Positions 1 to 7,650 of a DNA stretch of 35,504 nucleotides are shown piece by piece. Origin of the DNA: an uncultured Faecalibacterium sp. (GTDB lineage: Bacteria; Bacillota; Clostridia; Oscillospirales; Ruminococcaceae); the NCBI GenBank assembly GCA_934525405.1, contig CAKSZF010000009.1, positions 1 to 35,504 of the forward strand, written 5' to 3'. The translations under genes and the position numbers were made by a program. Numbering within the stretch: position 1 is the first letter of the stretch; each line of letters opens with the position of its first letter. Under the pieces are notes generated by a model. The model did no database searches. It worked only from the letters and a program-made list of their open reading frames with translations, and was not told where the DNA came from.

Positions 1-647
1 TGGGGCAGGATGTACTGGTACAGAAACTCCCGGAAGTTCGGGATCTCGTCCATGCTGGTGCCCATCTGGAACACCTCATTGAACTTTTTACCCAGCGGGC
101 TGGCTGCGCGCCCGATGCCCAGTGCGCGGCAGATGCGGTCACGCGCTTCGCTGGGGCTGCGGGTGTAGGAAAGCCGCCCCTCGGCGGGCTTGAAGTCCTC
201 CTTGGCGCTGGGCGCACCGGTGCGCGGGTCAATAAAGGGCAGCTGTTCCAGCGTGATGCCGTCCTCCGAGATATACCATGTCTGGTCGCCGGGGTGCAGT
301 TCCTGCATGGGGCCTTCGGACTCCACCCGCACCGCGATGACAAAGCTGGTGTGTTTTACGCTGTCCCAGAACTCCGCCCCGATATACGCCACGGTATGCC
401 CCGGGCGGCGGTAGGCGTTTTCGCCGCGCTGCTTAGCGTGGACAGAGCCTTGCAGGGTGCGTCCGCTCTTTTTATTGCCCAGCGCATTGAAGTTGCGGTT
501 GGTGGTCAGGCAGTAGCGGATGGCGTCCAGAATGGTGGTCTTGCCCACGGCGTTCACGCCGATCATATAGGTCAGGCGGGCGCAGTCGAAGGTGGTATTT
601 TCAAAGTTGTGCCAGTTGATCAGTTTCAGGCGTTTGAGTTCGATCAT
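1..647 (-). CDS. jetC: Wadjet JetC, SMC/MukB-like ATPase (N-terminal part, cut by window edge)
   Basis: Reading the minus strand from an ATG at 647 gives an open frame to the window edge (about 215 codons). It starts MIELKRLKLINWHNFENTTF, the typical first strand of an SMC/AAA-type ATPase head. A Walker A motif GVNAVGKTT follows at residues 30-38; the second glycine of the usual GxNGxGK pattern is alanine. The start codon overlaps the jetB stop as ATGA, so the two are probably translationally coupled, with a GGGAGGG ribosome binding site inside jetB. In Wadjet systems JetC is the MukB-like motor that, with the JetA kleisin and JetB KITE subunit, extrudes DNA loops and senses small circular DNA. 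The family name rests mainly on the JetA-JetB neighbours. The Walker B end and any jetD nuclease gene lie outside the window. Confidence 0.85.
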   Translation of the reverse strand, partial: MIELKRLKLINWHNFENTTFDCARLTYMIGVNAVGKTTILDAIRYCLTTNRNFNALGNKKSGRTLQGSVHAKQRGENAYRRPGHTVAYIGAEFWDSVKHTSFVIAVRVESEGPMQELHPGDQTWYISEDGITLEQLPFIDPRTGAPSAKEDFKPAEGRLSYTRSPSEARDRICRALGIGRAASPLGKKFNEVFQMGTSMDEIPNFREFLYQYILP

Positions 648-1252
648 GCTTCACCCTCCCCTGCTTCGGTGTCTGCGCCCTCCGGGCGCTCGTACAGGCC
701 AAGCTCGGTGCGGGTGCGGGCGCTCTCGGCGGCGGCATCCGCAAGGTCGGCATCCGGCAGCGCCAGCAGCACCGTGGGGAACACCTCGATGCGGCTGTCC
801 AGCCCGGACAGCCGTCCCACCGGACGCGCCAGATTGTACCGGCGCAGGGTGCGCATGAGCTTTTCCAGCGTTTGCTGATCCAGCTTGCGGGGCAGGTTCA
901 TCTTTTGCAGTTCTGCCTGCACCTCCTCTACGGTCACCAACACCTCGTCCGCGCTGGCGGCAAGGCTTTCCCGCTTTTGCAGGTACAAAAGCCGCAGCAC
1001 CAGCAGCAAAATGCTTTCGTACTTGAGCAGCCGTGCCTGACTGCCCTCGTGCTCGTTGACCAGCGCCGCCGCCTGCATGGGTGCGGGGTACAAAAGCACC
1101 GCGTAGCCCAAGGGCTTGAACACCGCACGCACCTCGTTGAGGTGATCCTGAATATACAGATATTTTGCCCGCTGTTCCTCTACGCAGCCCAGCACGAAGC
1201 AGTGGTTGAGCAGATAGTTTGCGGTCTCTTCCAGCAGATCAATGGTTGCCAT
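644..1252 (-). CDS. jetB: Wadjet JetB, DUF4194 / MukE-like KITE subunit
   Basis: The 202-residue protein starts MATIDLLEETANYLLNHCFV and has no membrane segment or signal peptide. The small size, acidic C-terminus and position between a JetA-like and an SMC-like gene fit the DUF4194 family, the MukE/KITE-type winged-helix subunit of Wadjet condensins. It bridges the kleisin JetA and the JetC heads, in the cytoplasm. The start lies 14 bp inside the end of jetA with AAGGAGG nine bases upstream, and the stop overlaps the jetC start by 4 bp, so A, B and C are one tightly coupled operon. I assign it from size, order and general sequence character; no catalytic motif is expected. Confidence 0.82.
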   Translation of the reverse strand: MATIDLLEETANYLLNHCFVLGCVEEQRAKYLYIQDHLNEVRAVFKPLGYAVLLYPAPMQAAALVNEHEGSQARLLKYESILLLVLRLLYLQKRESLAASADEVLVTVEEVQAELQKMNLPRKLDQQTLEKLMRTLRRYNLARPVGRLSGLDSRIEVFPTVLLALPDADLADAAAESARTRTELGLYERPEGADTEAGEGEA

Positions 1253-2669
1253 CCGTGTTTACCTCCTTGCGGCGGGTCAGGACAAAATCCTGAAACCGGA
1301 AGCCGCCGCGCTCCACCCAGTTTCCGGTCATGGTGATATCATACTCCCGGTGCGGCGACTGGGAATAGGTGTGCAGGCCGATGATGCCTGTAAAGTCGTT
1401 GGGGTATTCCTCCACAAGGGTGGAGGCGTTCACCTGCGGGCGGGCAGCCAGCGCCTGCTGCGCCAACAGCGCCACGTTTTCCTCGGTGACGGCAAGGCGG
1501 GCGTAGTCCAAAAGCAGCTGCTGCTCCTGCCGCAGCCGTTCAGGGTCAAGAGGTTCGGTGCGCACCGGGGCAAGGGGTGCTTCGGTGCGGGGCGCGGCGG
1601 GGGGATACAGCGGCTTTGCACCGAACACTGCCGCCGGGTACAGGTGCAGCCGCGCTGCCACCGGGCCATCGTCCGGTTCAAACAGCTGCTCCGGGCTGCG
1701 GATCTCCTCCGCATAGCGGCGCAGCAGGGCGGTGACGCTGCCCTGCGCCGAGCGGTCGCTCAGCAGCAAAAACTGTGCCCGCTGCACCGCACGCTTGCGG
1801 TAGCGGATGTGGCTGGCGTCAATTTCCTTCATCAGGGTGCTCATCTCTTCCAGCGCGTCCCGCTGCTGCTGGATGAGGGCACGCACCCGGGGTGCAGCTT
1901 CGCCGGGGGCGCAGCGCTCCACCCGGGCGTAATCCAGCGCTAAGCGGGGCAGCTGGTTCTGCTCGCAGTCGTCCAGTTCTTCTTCCAGATAGGCGCGATA
2001 ATTGAACAGGTTATCGCTGGTTTTAAAGCGATGGTAGGCCGCCGCCACCACCTTTTCCTCGTACTGGTCGAACAGTTCCAGCACCTCCTGCGGGGTGCGG
2101 TTATGGGTCAGGCGGTCGATATAATGCCCGATGGAAGCGTTGAGGGCGCGCAGAGACTTGTTCAACGTCTCAAGGTCTGCCGCCACCTCCCGCAGCACGT
2201 TCTCGTAGGGGCTTTTTTCCTGCCCGATGCTGCCCAGCAGCTGCCACGCCTTGTACAGCTTGCCGGTGTAGGTGACCACCCGGGGGTTCAATATCTCTTC
2301 CAGCGCGTCCAGCAGCGGGGTGACCTCCGGCATAAAGGCAAGGGTGGGCTCACTTTCGTAGCTGCCGGGCTGCTCTTCCAGCCAGCCGGTGCGGCGCAGA
2401 CGCAGCAAAAAGCCCACCGCCAGCGTGTGGGGGTCGCGGGTGGGCTGCTCGTCCTCATCGCCCGCGCCGTCGGCGTCCAGCGCCAGCGGCTTTGCCAGCG
2501 CGGCAAAATAATCCTCGGCGCGGGAGACGGCCTCGGCGCGGGAAATGCTGTAATCTGCCGTATGGCGGCACTCCTCCCAGAGCAGCAGCAAAAGCTCTGC
2601 ATAAAACGCCCGGTTGGGCCCCGCCAGCGGGCGGAACAGCCGTGGGCTGACCAGTTCAAACAGCTGCAT
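1239..2669 (-). CDS. jetA: Wadjet JetA, kleisin-like subunit
   Basis: The 476-residue soluble protein starts MQLFELVSPRLFRPLAGPNR and resembles the JetA family (MukF-like kleisin) of Wadjet anti-plasmid systems. It has an N-terminal winged-helix-like region (about 1-110), a long alpha-helical middle with charged heptad-like stretches (about 130-300), and a C-terminal winged-helix-like end with the DYARLAVTEENVALL helix. It is the first gene of the jetABC operon, with a GTGACA-17-TACAAT promoter about 40 bp upstream. Wadjet complexes recognise and, with the JetD nuclease, cleave small circular DNA, limiting plasmid uptake. Family membership is from sequence character and gene order; a profile search against the DUF5716/JetA family would confirm it. 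Confidence 0.82.
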   Translation of the reverse strand: MQLFELVSPRLFRPLAGPNRAFYAELLLLLWEECRHTADYSISRAEAVSRAEDYFAALAKPLALDADGAGDEDEQPTRDPHTLAVGFLLRLRRTGWLEEQPGSYESEPTLAFMPEVTPLLDALEEILNPRVVTYTGKLYKAWQLLGSIGQEKSPYENVLREVAADLETLNKSLRALNASIGHYIDRLTHNRTPQEVLELFDQYEEKVVAAAYHRFKTSDNLFNYRAYLEEELDDCEQNQLPRLALDYARVERCAPGEAAPRVRALIQQQRDALEEMSTLMKEIDASHIRYRKRAVQRAQFLLLSDRSAQGSVTALLRRYAEEIRSPEQLFEPDDGPVAARLHLYPAAVFGAKPLYPPAAPRTEAPLAPVRTEPLDPERLRQEQQLLLDYARLAVTEENVALLAQQALAARPQVNASTLVEEYPNDFTGIIGLHTYSQSPHREYDITMTGNWVERGGFRFQDFVLTRRKEVNTDGNH

Positions 2670-2705
2670 GGAAACGTCCTTTCTGTCTTGGTTCGATACC
2701 CTTTT

Positions 2706-2734
2706 ATTGTACCACAGCGGGCGGGATTTGTCAC
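2706..2734 (-). promoter_or_regulatory. Promoter of the jetABC operon
   Basis: On the minus strand the sequence reads GTGACA (2734-2729), a 17-base spacer, then TACAAT (2711-2706). This is close to the sigma-A consensus and about 37 bp upstream of the jetA start. Confidence 0.65.
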
Positions 2735-2744
2735 AAAAAGGCGC

Positions 2745-2778
2745 AAAAAAGCCCCGGAGGGCGGGTGCTCTCCGGGGC
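2745..2778 (-). terminator. Rho-independent terminator of the first lipoprotein gene
   Basis: A 9-bp perfect stem, GCCCCGGAG with CTCCGGGGC (2751-2759 and 2770-2778), is followed on the minus strand by six T (2750-2745). It sits 26 bp past the lipoprotein stop. Stem and loop are repeated almost exactly at 3476-3508. Confidence 0.9.
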
Positions 2779-2803
2779 GGGGTGCAGTTTTAAGAAGGTG
2801 TGC

Positions 2804-3316
2804 TTATTCGCTGACCATAACGAGGATCAGGGTGTAGTCCTTCTGCTTGGTAACGGTAACGCCGAACTTAGCCGGTTTCGTAACACCAAAACTCTTCAAA
2901 ATCGTGTTAAGATTGGCCGCGCCGGAATTGACGACATTGAACAGATTCTCTTTATTGATTTCCATAGTGTTCGGGATGCGGATATCCACAGGTGCAACCT
3001 TTTTGCCGTTTGCAGCGGACTCAAGTTCAGCCAACAGCTCTTTTTGTGCAGCTAAGTAAGCGTTCTTATCCATTACAGTTATGGCATCATGCGCCTTGAC
3101 AGCAGCAGGCAGGCACTTAGCGCTGATCGCAGTCAGATCGGCTTCCTCAGTCATCTCCAGCTTTGCGCTCTTGCCCCACTCCACAGCCCACGCGGCAACG
3201 TTCTTCTCCAGTGCTTCATCACGGGTCACAGTGGTGCCGCCGCCGCAAGCGGTGAGCATTGCCAGTGCCATGATACCGGCCAGAAGAACAGCCACAAGAC
3301 GTTTCATCTTTTTCAT
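2804..3316 (-). CDS. Small lipoprotein, function unknown (paralogue 1)
   Basis: The 170-residue product has a lipoprotein signal peptide: MKKMKRLVAV, a hydrophobic stretch, then lipobox LTAC with the acylated cysteine at residue 24, followed by a Gly-rich linker. The start at 3316 is chosen because GGAGG lies just upstream; an in-frame extension to 3415 would cross the promoter. The mature domain (about 145 residues) is not recognised. It is about as long as the downstream-encoded protein at 3525-4043 and shares its signal sequence, so the two look like diverged tandem duplicates. It has its own promoter (3387-3415) and terminator (2745-2778), so it is monocistronic and not part of the jet operon. 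Confidence 0.8.
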   Translation of the reverse strand: MKKMKRLVAVLLAGIMALAMLTACGGGTTVTRDEALEKNVAAWAVEWGKSAKLEMTEEADLTAISAKCLPAAVKAHDAITVMDKNAYLAAQKELLAELESAANGKKVAPVDIRIPNTMEINKENLFNVVNSGAANLNTILKSFGVTKPAKFGVTVTKQKDYTLILVMVSE

Positions 3317-3386
3317 GTTAGATTCCTCCAAATAAAAAATTTTACAGAAACTTTCCGTGCTCCAAAAGCCCGGACGATCTATGCTC

Positions 3387-3415
3387 ATTTTACAACACCC
3401 GCCCCGCCGCGTCAA
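3387..3415 (-). promoter_or_regulatory. Promoter of lipoprotein gene 2804-3316
   Basis: On the minus strand TTGACG (3415-3410), a 17-base spacer and TAAAAT (3392-3387) form a sigma-A promoter 70 bp upstream of the start codon. Confidence 0.7.
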
Positions 3416-3475
3416 TGTACAGACTGCCTAGATTTTCCAATTGTTTTTGAGCAGATACGCCAGCCTGTTGGATAC

Positions 3476-3508
3476 AAAAAAGCCCCGGAGGGCGGGTGCT
3501 CTCCGGGG
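3476..3508 (-). terminator. Rho-independent terminator of the second lipoprotein gene
   Basis: The stem CCCCGGAG/CTCCGGGG with the same ten-base loop as the terminator at 2745-2778 is followed by six T on the minus strand (3481-3476). It lies 16 bp past the stop of the gene at 3525-4043. Confidence 0.9.
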
Positions 3509-3524
3509 AAAGATGTTGAAATTA

Positions 3525-4043
3525 TCAGGTCTTGGGGTATGCGAGGTTCAGAACACGAATGCCAACTGCCATGTAGGTGCCCTTTGCATCGCTCTCAACA
3601 ACGACACCAACGCCTGCCCACTTGCTATCCAGCTTCACGTTTGCATTGCCGCCAACCTTACCGAACGCCTTGCTGAGCTCGCTCATCACGTTCGTCAGAA
3701 TGGTACCGAACCGGTAGTCCATGGTCACAACAAAGGTGACATACTCCTTTGCAGGGTCAATGCCATCATGGTGAATATCTCCCTTGAAATAGGCAGAACC
3801 ATAACTGGCGCGAATATCTGCATCCAGAGCTTCTTTGGCAAATCTGTAGACATCGCGGTCATTTTTGAGTTCGCCATCCTTGACCAGACTTGCGGCCTCG
3901 GTGCGGCTGCTGAGATTCTTCAGAACTTCAGCTTCGGCATCCTTCTTCACGCTACCGCCGCCACCGCCGCCACAGGCAGTGAGCATCACCATAGCCATCA
4001 CACCTGCCAGCAGCAGGGCCACGAATTTTTTCAGGTTCTTCAT
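3525..4043 (-). CDS. Small lipoprotein, function unknown (paralogue 2)
   Basis: The 172-residue product has signal sequence MKNLKKFVALLLAGVMAM and lipobox LTAC (Cys24), then seven glycines and a charged linker. The mature part contains VTFVVTMDYRFGTILTNVMS and ends in a beta-rich stretch; I do not recognise the fold. The start at 4043 is set by GGAGGG nine bases upstream; the frame could extend to 4106 but has no site there. It has its own promoter and an almost identical terminator to its neighbour, consistent with a tandem duplication that carried the terminator along. An extracytoplasmic membrane-anchored role is likely, but nothing more specific can be said. Confidence 0.8.
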   Translation of the reverse strand: MKNLKKFVALLLAGVMAMVMLTACGGGGGGSVKKDAEAEVLKNLSSRTEAASLVKDGELKNDRDVYRFAKEALDADIRASYGSAYFKGDIHHDGIDPAKEYVTFVVTMDYRFGTILTNVMSELSKAFGKVGGNANVKLDSKWAGVGVVVESDAKGTYMAVGIRVLNLAYPKT

Positions 4044-4128
4044 AAGGGTATCCCTCCAATCAGCTTGTTTGTGGATATGTTTCTTTTTCTCGAAAAGCTT
4101 TCGCAACCATCGTTGCCTTTCTGCCCTG

Positions 4129-4158
4129 ATTATATCCGACTAGTGACGGTTTTGTCAA
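4129..4158 (-). promoter_or_regulatory. Promoter of lipoprotein gene 3525-4043
   Basis: On the minus strand TTGACA (4158-4153), an 18-base spacer and TATAAT (4134-4129) give consensus hexamers 86 bp upstream of the start. Confidence 0.75.
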
Positions 4159-4354
4159 TCGTAATTATAGCTAAACTTCTTGAAACGGTTTCGTGAAAAA
4201 GGATGAAAATAAGTCTGATTTGTTGCAGTTTTGGTATATTCCAGAATCAGTTTTGTCGACAGTCTACGGAATCTCCGTTTTCCTGCCCCGGCGGCGCGGT
4301 TTTGGCGGGTGCGGGGTTACTTAAATTTGGACATATGATGTGTTAGTGTGTGCA

Positions 4355-4514
4355 AACTCCCTCAGACGCGGCTGGCGCCGCGCCAGCTCCCTCTGGGAGG
4401 GAGCCTCTGGCGCGCCCGGAAGCTTTGCACTTTAGCCGGAAACTTTGCCGCCATGCCAAAGGCCCCATCCCAGAGGGGGCTGTCTGCGACCAACGGGAGC
4501 AGACTGGGGGAGTT
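4355..4514. repeat. Intergenic hairpin repeat element, L type (copy 1)
   Basis: The element is bounded by AACTCCC and GGGAGTT. From the left it has CTCCCTCAG, a GC-rich variable segment, CAGCTCCCTC with its complementary GAGGGAGCC, a core containing CTTTGCACTTTAGCC, then the mirrored arm GGCCCCATCC...GAGGGGGCT and CTGGGGGAGTT. It lies in the divergent gap between the lipoprotein gene and the gene at 4616. The rest of the 4044-4615 gap holds the lipoprotein promoter and a palindrome at 4555-4578. Confidence 0.75.
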
Positions 4515-4554
4515 CAGGCGAGCCATTTCCTTCTTATTTTGCTTTTTTACACAT

Positions 4555-4578
4555 TTTTACCACGTTTTAGTGGTAAAA
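4555..4578. promoter_or_regulatory. Inverted repeat upstream of the C39-like gene
   Basis: TTTTACCAC and GTGGTAAAA form a perfect 9-bp inverted repeat with a six-base loop, 38 bp before the start codon at 4616. The right arm contains TAAAAT, a possible -10 box. It could be an operator or part of the promoter; no clear -35 is visible. Confidence 0.4.
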
Positions 4579-4615
4579 TCATGTCCGAATTGAAACGAAC
4601 TCGGAGGAAGTACCC

Positions 4616-5287
4616 ATGCAACACTGTCCCGCCCGCGCGGCACAGCGGCTGGCGGCGGCAGTTCTGGCGCTGGTTTTGCTGCTGTGCGCCTTTTTGCCCC
4701 GTGCCCACGCCGCCGAACTGAAAGAGAAAAACGGCATCCGGCTGCTCAGCTTTGACACCAGCCACATCCTTTCCATCGGCAACCAGACCTCCGGCAAGTG
4801 CAGCCTGTACGCGCTGCGCTACGCCCGCACCATTCTGGACGGCAAGGTGTGCTCCGGCAGCGGGATGTGGTCGAACGGGGCGGTGTGGTCGGCTGCGGGC
4901 TACACGGGGTACTCCGGCACCCGCGCCGAATGCCTGAAAAAACTGTACAGCGAGCTTTCCGCCGGGCGTCCGGTGATCGTACACCTGAAAAATACCACGG
5001 TCAGTGGTGTAAAAAAGCACACCAACCGCACCTCTACTTATGAATATCACCTGACCGGCTCCGGCTGGAGCGAGGTGAACTACCCCCACATTGCCACCAG
5101 CAGCACCTACGGACACTGGGTATGCGTGGCGGGCATCTCCCCCACCGCCGACCCGGAAAACCTGACCGAGAGCGACTTCTACGCCCTCGACCCCGCCCGG
5201 GTAACGGCAAATGGACGCCTTGCCGTCACCCGCCTGCTGGACGATACCCTGTGGGTGGAAAACTCCCCCCTCAAGGTGCTGGGGTGA
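4616..5287 (+). CDS. Secreted papain-like (C39-like) cysteine peptidase-fold protein
   Basis: The 223-residue protein begins with a signal peptide (hydrophobic 13-28, cleavage near AHA at 31-33). The mature part has the layout of C39-like peptidases: Gln57 and Cys62 in GNQTSGKCSLYALRYA (oxyanion Gln plus nucleophile at the start of a helix), then His167 in YGHWVCVAGI, then Asp192 in FYALDPA. It would act outside the membrane on a peptide or cell-wall substrate, or be a non-catalytic fold relative. The start is supported by CGGAGGA eight bases upstream. It is monocistronic with a strong terminator at 5312-5353 and repeats on both sides. The triad assignment is inferred from motif order; the substrate is unknown. 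Confidence 0.7.
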   Translation: MQHCPARAAQRLAAAVLALVLLLCAFLPRAHAAELKEKNGIRLLSFDTSHILSIGNQTSGKCSLYALRYARTILDGKVCSGSGMWSNGAVWSAAGYTGYSGTRAECLKKLYSELSAGRPVIVHLKNTTVSGVKKHTNRTSTYEYHLTGSGWSEVNYPHIATSSTYGHWVCVAGISPTADPENLTESDFYALDPARVTANGRLAVTRLLDDTLWVENSPLKVLG

Positions 5288-5311
5288 AAACGGAATTACT
5301 CTTTATATAGA

Positions 5312-5353
5312 ACAAAATCGGGCAGTCTGTGGACTGTCCGATTTTGTATTTTT
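5312..5353 (+). terminator. Rho-independent terminator after the C39-like gene
   Basis: The stem ACAAAATCGG...CAGTC pairs with GACTG...CCGATTTTGT around a TGTG loop (5312-5347), with a short T tract after it. It begins 24 bp past the stop. Confidence 0.85.
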
Positions 5354-5405
5354 ACGGAGGGAAAGCTTTTTATTACATTTAATACTTTAAAACAGGACTG
5401 ACAGC

Positions 5406-5621
5406 GTGCGCCCTCTCAGTCAAAGCCTCCGGCTTTGCCAGCTCTCCCAAAGGGAGAGCCAAGAGCACTGCCAGAAACTTTCTCATTGCACCTAATACTT
5501 TAGCATCGGGGCTAACGGCTTGGCTCTCCCTGAAAGGAAAGACTTCCCCCGCTCCGGGGGAAGATGTCACCGCAGGTGACAAAAAGGGGAATCTGGCGCG
5601 GGAGCGCCTGAGAGGGCGCAC
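5406..5621. repeat. Intergenic hairpin repeat element, S type (copy 2) with inserted extra hairpins
   Basis: Perfect 14-bp terminal inverted repeats GTGCGCCCTCTCAG / CTGAGAGGGCGCAC bound the element. The left arm has hairpin CAAAGCC-TCC-GGCTTTG (5421-5437) then GCTCTCCC-AAA-GGGAGAGC (5441-5459). The core runs AGCACTGCCAGAAACTTTCTC...AATACTTTAGC. The right arm ends in GGCGC-GGGA-GCGCC (5595-5608). Inside the right arm two additional hairpins are inserted, CTTCCCCC/GGGGGAAG and GTCACC-GCA-GGTGAC (5566-5580). It lies between convergent genes. Confidence 0.8.
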
Positions 5622-5655
5622 GCCGGTGTCAGGCGCTCTGTTTCTATTCAGTTCC

Positions 5656-5982
5656 TTAATATCCCTTCACCGAGAACCCGCGCTCCCACGGGTCGGGCGG
5701 GATGTCCTTGCTGCGGATGCCGGTGATCTGGATATAATCGCTTTTCTGGATCATGGCGAACAGAGACATGAACTTATCCGGGTCGCCCTGCACCTCCAGC
5801 GTCACGCTGCCATCGTCTTCGTTCTGCGCCCAACCGGTCAGGTCAAGGGTCTGCGCGGCGTACCGCGCCCGGTAGCGGAAACCTACCCCCTGCACCTGCC
5901 CGGTGATGGTGTAGCGCCGCCGCTCCGTGCCCTCCGGCAGCGCGGGCGGGGTGCGGTCTTTTTTGGAAAGAAAATCAAACAC
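5656..5982 (-). CDS. acyP: Acylphosphatase
   Basis: The 108-residue protein carries the acylphosphatase signature GQVQGVGFRYRARYAA (residues 28-43; catalytic Arg36) and GWAQNEDDGSV with catalytic Asn54. It hydrolyses acyl phosphates such as acetyl phosphate and carbamoyl phosphate in the cytoplasm. It has an unusual N-terminal extension of about 20 residues (MFDFLSKKDRTPPALPEGTE) compared with the usual 90-residue enzyme. The start is a GTG at 5982, in frame with the stop of the upstream pyrophosphatase gene 12 bases away, with AAAGGGAT as ribosome binding site. It therefore looks like the second gene of a pyrophosphatase-acylphosphatase operon, pairing two enzymes that remove high-energy phosphate compounds. 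Confidence 0.92.
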   Translation of the reverse strand: MFDFLSKKDRTPPALPEGTERRRYTITGQVQGVGFRYRARYAAQTLDLTGWAQNEDDGSVTLEVQGDPDKFMSLFAMIQKSDYIQITGIRSKDIPPDPWERGFSVKGY

Positions 5983-5994
5983 GGTGGTATCCCT

Positions 5995-7650
5995 TTACAG
6001 CTCCTGATAAGCGGTCATCAGGGCGGGGATGAACTGCTTTTTGCGGCTCACCACGCCCGGCAGCGTCCAGCTGGCATCGGCGGCGGGCTGGGTGTCGAAG
6101 CCATCCGTCAGCACCTCGGCGGCATAGCGCCCGTTGCAGATGACCACGCTCTCCTCCTTGGGCACGTCGGTCAGCAGCATATAGATATCCTCCACGTTCT
6201 GCTTGTTGCGTGCTTCCTCGAGATACGGCTTCAGCAGCGCCTCGGCGGCGGTCAGGTTCTTGCGGGTCATGTAGCTGCCCTGCGCCACGCCAAAGCGGAT
6301 ATCGCCGCACATGAACACCTTGAAGTCCTGCAAGAACACTTCCTCGGCGGTCTTGCCGTCCAGCTTTTCGCCGGCTTCGAACATCTCGTTGGCAAACTCG
6401 TTGATGTCCACCCCGGCGATCTTTGCCAGACGGTTGGCGGCGTTTACGTCGATGGGGGTGCAGGTGGGGCTGCGGAACACCAGCGTATCCGACAGGATGG
6501 CAGCCAGCAGCAGACCGGCGGTCTTTTGCGGGATGGTCACGCCGTTTTCATCGTACATCTGGGTGACGATGGTGGCGGTGCAGCCCACCGGCTGGTTGCG
6601 GAAGTACACCGGGCCGCTGGTCTCCAGACTGCCGATGCGGTGGTGGTCGATGATCTCCAGAATCTCGGCCTGATCAAAGCCCTCCACCGCCTGTGTGGCC
6701 TCGTTGTGGTCCACCAGAATGATGCGGCGCTTGCGCAGGTTGATGATGTTGCGGCGGCTGATCATACCGCAATACTTGCCGTCTGCATCCAGAATGGGGA
6801 AATACCGGTGGCGCACCTTTGCCATCACGCGGGTGACGTCTGCCACCGGGGTGACGAGGGTGAACTTCATGATATCGTCCCGGGTCATGTAATAGGAGAT
6901 GGGCGCGCACTGGCTGATGAGCTTTGCCGCCGCGTAGGTATCGCAGGGGGCGCTCATGATGGCTACGCCGGTCTCGGCGGCGATATGCTGAATGGTGCGC
7001 CCCACCTTTGCGCCGTTGCAGATGATGATGAGAGAAGCTTCCTTCTCGATGGCGCAGAGCTGGCTTTCGTAGCGGTTGGTCAGGATGACGATGTCACCCT
7101 TTTCCATGCTGCTTTCCAGCATTTCCGGGGTGGCTGTGCCAATGCGGATGTGGCCGGTGGTGCACTCCGCGTCCTCGCTGCCCACTACCATGGTAGCGCC
7201 CAGCGTTTCCAGAATATTGCGGTAGCTGGTGCGGCTCTTGGCAAGGATGCCGGTGTCGAACAGGTCCATGTTGGCGGTGGCGATATCCTTCACCGTGATG
7301 ACACCCTGCAATTCGTTATCCTCGCTGGTCACGGGGAGGGTGTCGATCTTCTGGTCGCGCATGATCTCCCACGCCTTGCGCAGACTGGTGGAGCCGGGGA
7401 TGCCGGGCACCTGCCGGTAATCCACATCTCGAATTTTAGGGTTGACATCGGTGCACATCCGGGGCGGCGTGACCCCGAACTTTTTCAGCACGAATTCAGT
7501 TTCCTGATTCATCTTGCCCGCACGCCGGGCTTCGCAGACCAGATCGCTGGTCTTGTTTTTCAGCTCTGCATAGGCAATGGCAGAGCAGATGGAGTCGGTG
7601 TCCGGGTTGCGGTGCCCGATGACAACGACCTTATGCGCAGTTTGCTGCAT
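5995..7650 (-). CDS. ppaC: Mn-dependent inorganic pyrophosphatase with CBS and DRTGG regulatory domains (family II)
   Basis: The 551-residue DHH-family enzyme shows GHRNPDTDS (12-20) and VDHNE (313-317), then DHHRIG (335-340) and the substrate-binding SRKKQ (535-539) near the C-terminus. These are the metal- and substrate-binding motifs of family II PPases. The catalytic DHH domain is interrupted by a regulatory insert: CBS (about 75-130), DRTGG (about 140-245), CBS (about 250-305). Family members with this insert are controlled by adenine nucleotides, with the CBS pair inhibited by AMP/ADP. It hydrolyses PPi to 2 Pi in the cytoplasm. AAGGGGG precedes the ATG at 7650. Two direct CTTATCAT repeats lie at 7679-7686 and 7691-7698 in the upstream gap, of unknown meaning. 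Confidence 0.93.
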   Translation of the reverse strand: MQQTAHKVVVIGHRNPDTDSICSAIAYAELKNKTSDLVCEARRAGKMNQETEFVLKKFGVTPPRMCTDVNPKIRDVDYRQVPGIPGSTSLRKAWEIMRDQKIDTLPVTSEDNELQGVITVKDIATANMDLFDTGILAKSRTSYRNILETLGATMVVGSEDAECTTGHIRIGTATPEMLESSMEKGDIVILTNRYESQLCAIEKEASLIIICNGAKVGRTIQHIAAETGVAIMSAPCDTYAAAKLISQCAPISYYMTRDDIMKFTLVTPVADVTRVMAKVRHRYFPILDADGKYCGMISRRNIINLRKRRIILVDHNEATQAVEGFDQAEILEIIDHHRIGSLETSGPVYFRNQPVGCTATIVTQMYDENGVTIPQKTAGLLLAAILSDTLVFRSPTCTPIDVNAANRLAKIAGVDINEFANEMFEAGEKLDGKTAEEVFLQDFKVFMCGDIRFGVAQGSYMTRKNLTAAEALLKPYLEEARNKQNVEDIYMLLTDVPKEESVVICNGRYAAEVLTDGFDTQPAADASWTLPGVVSRKKQFIPALMTAYQEL

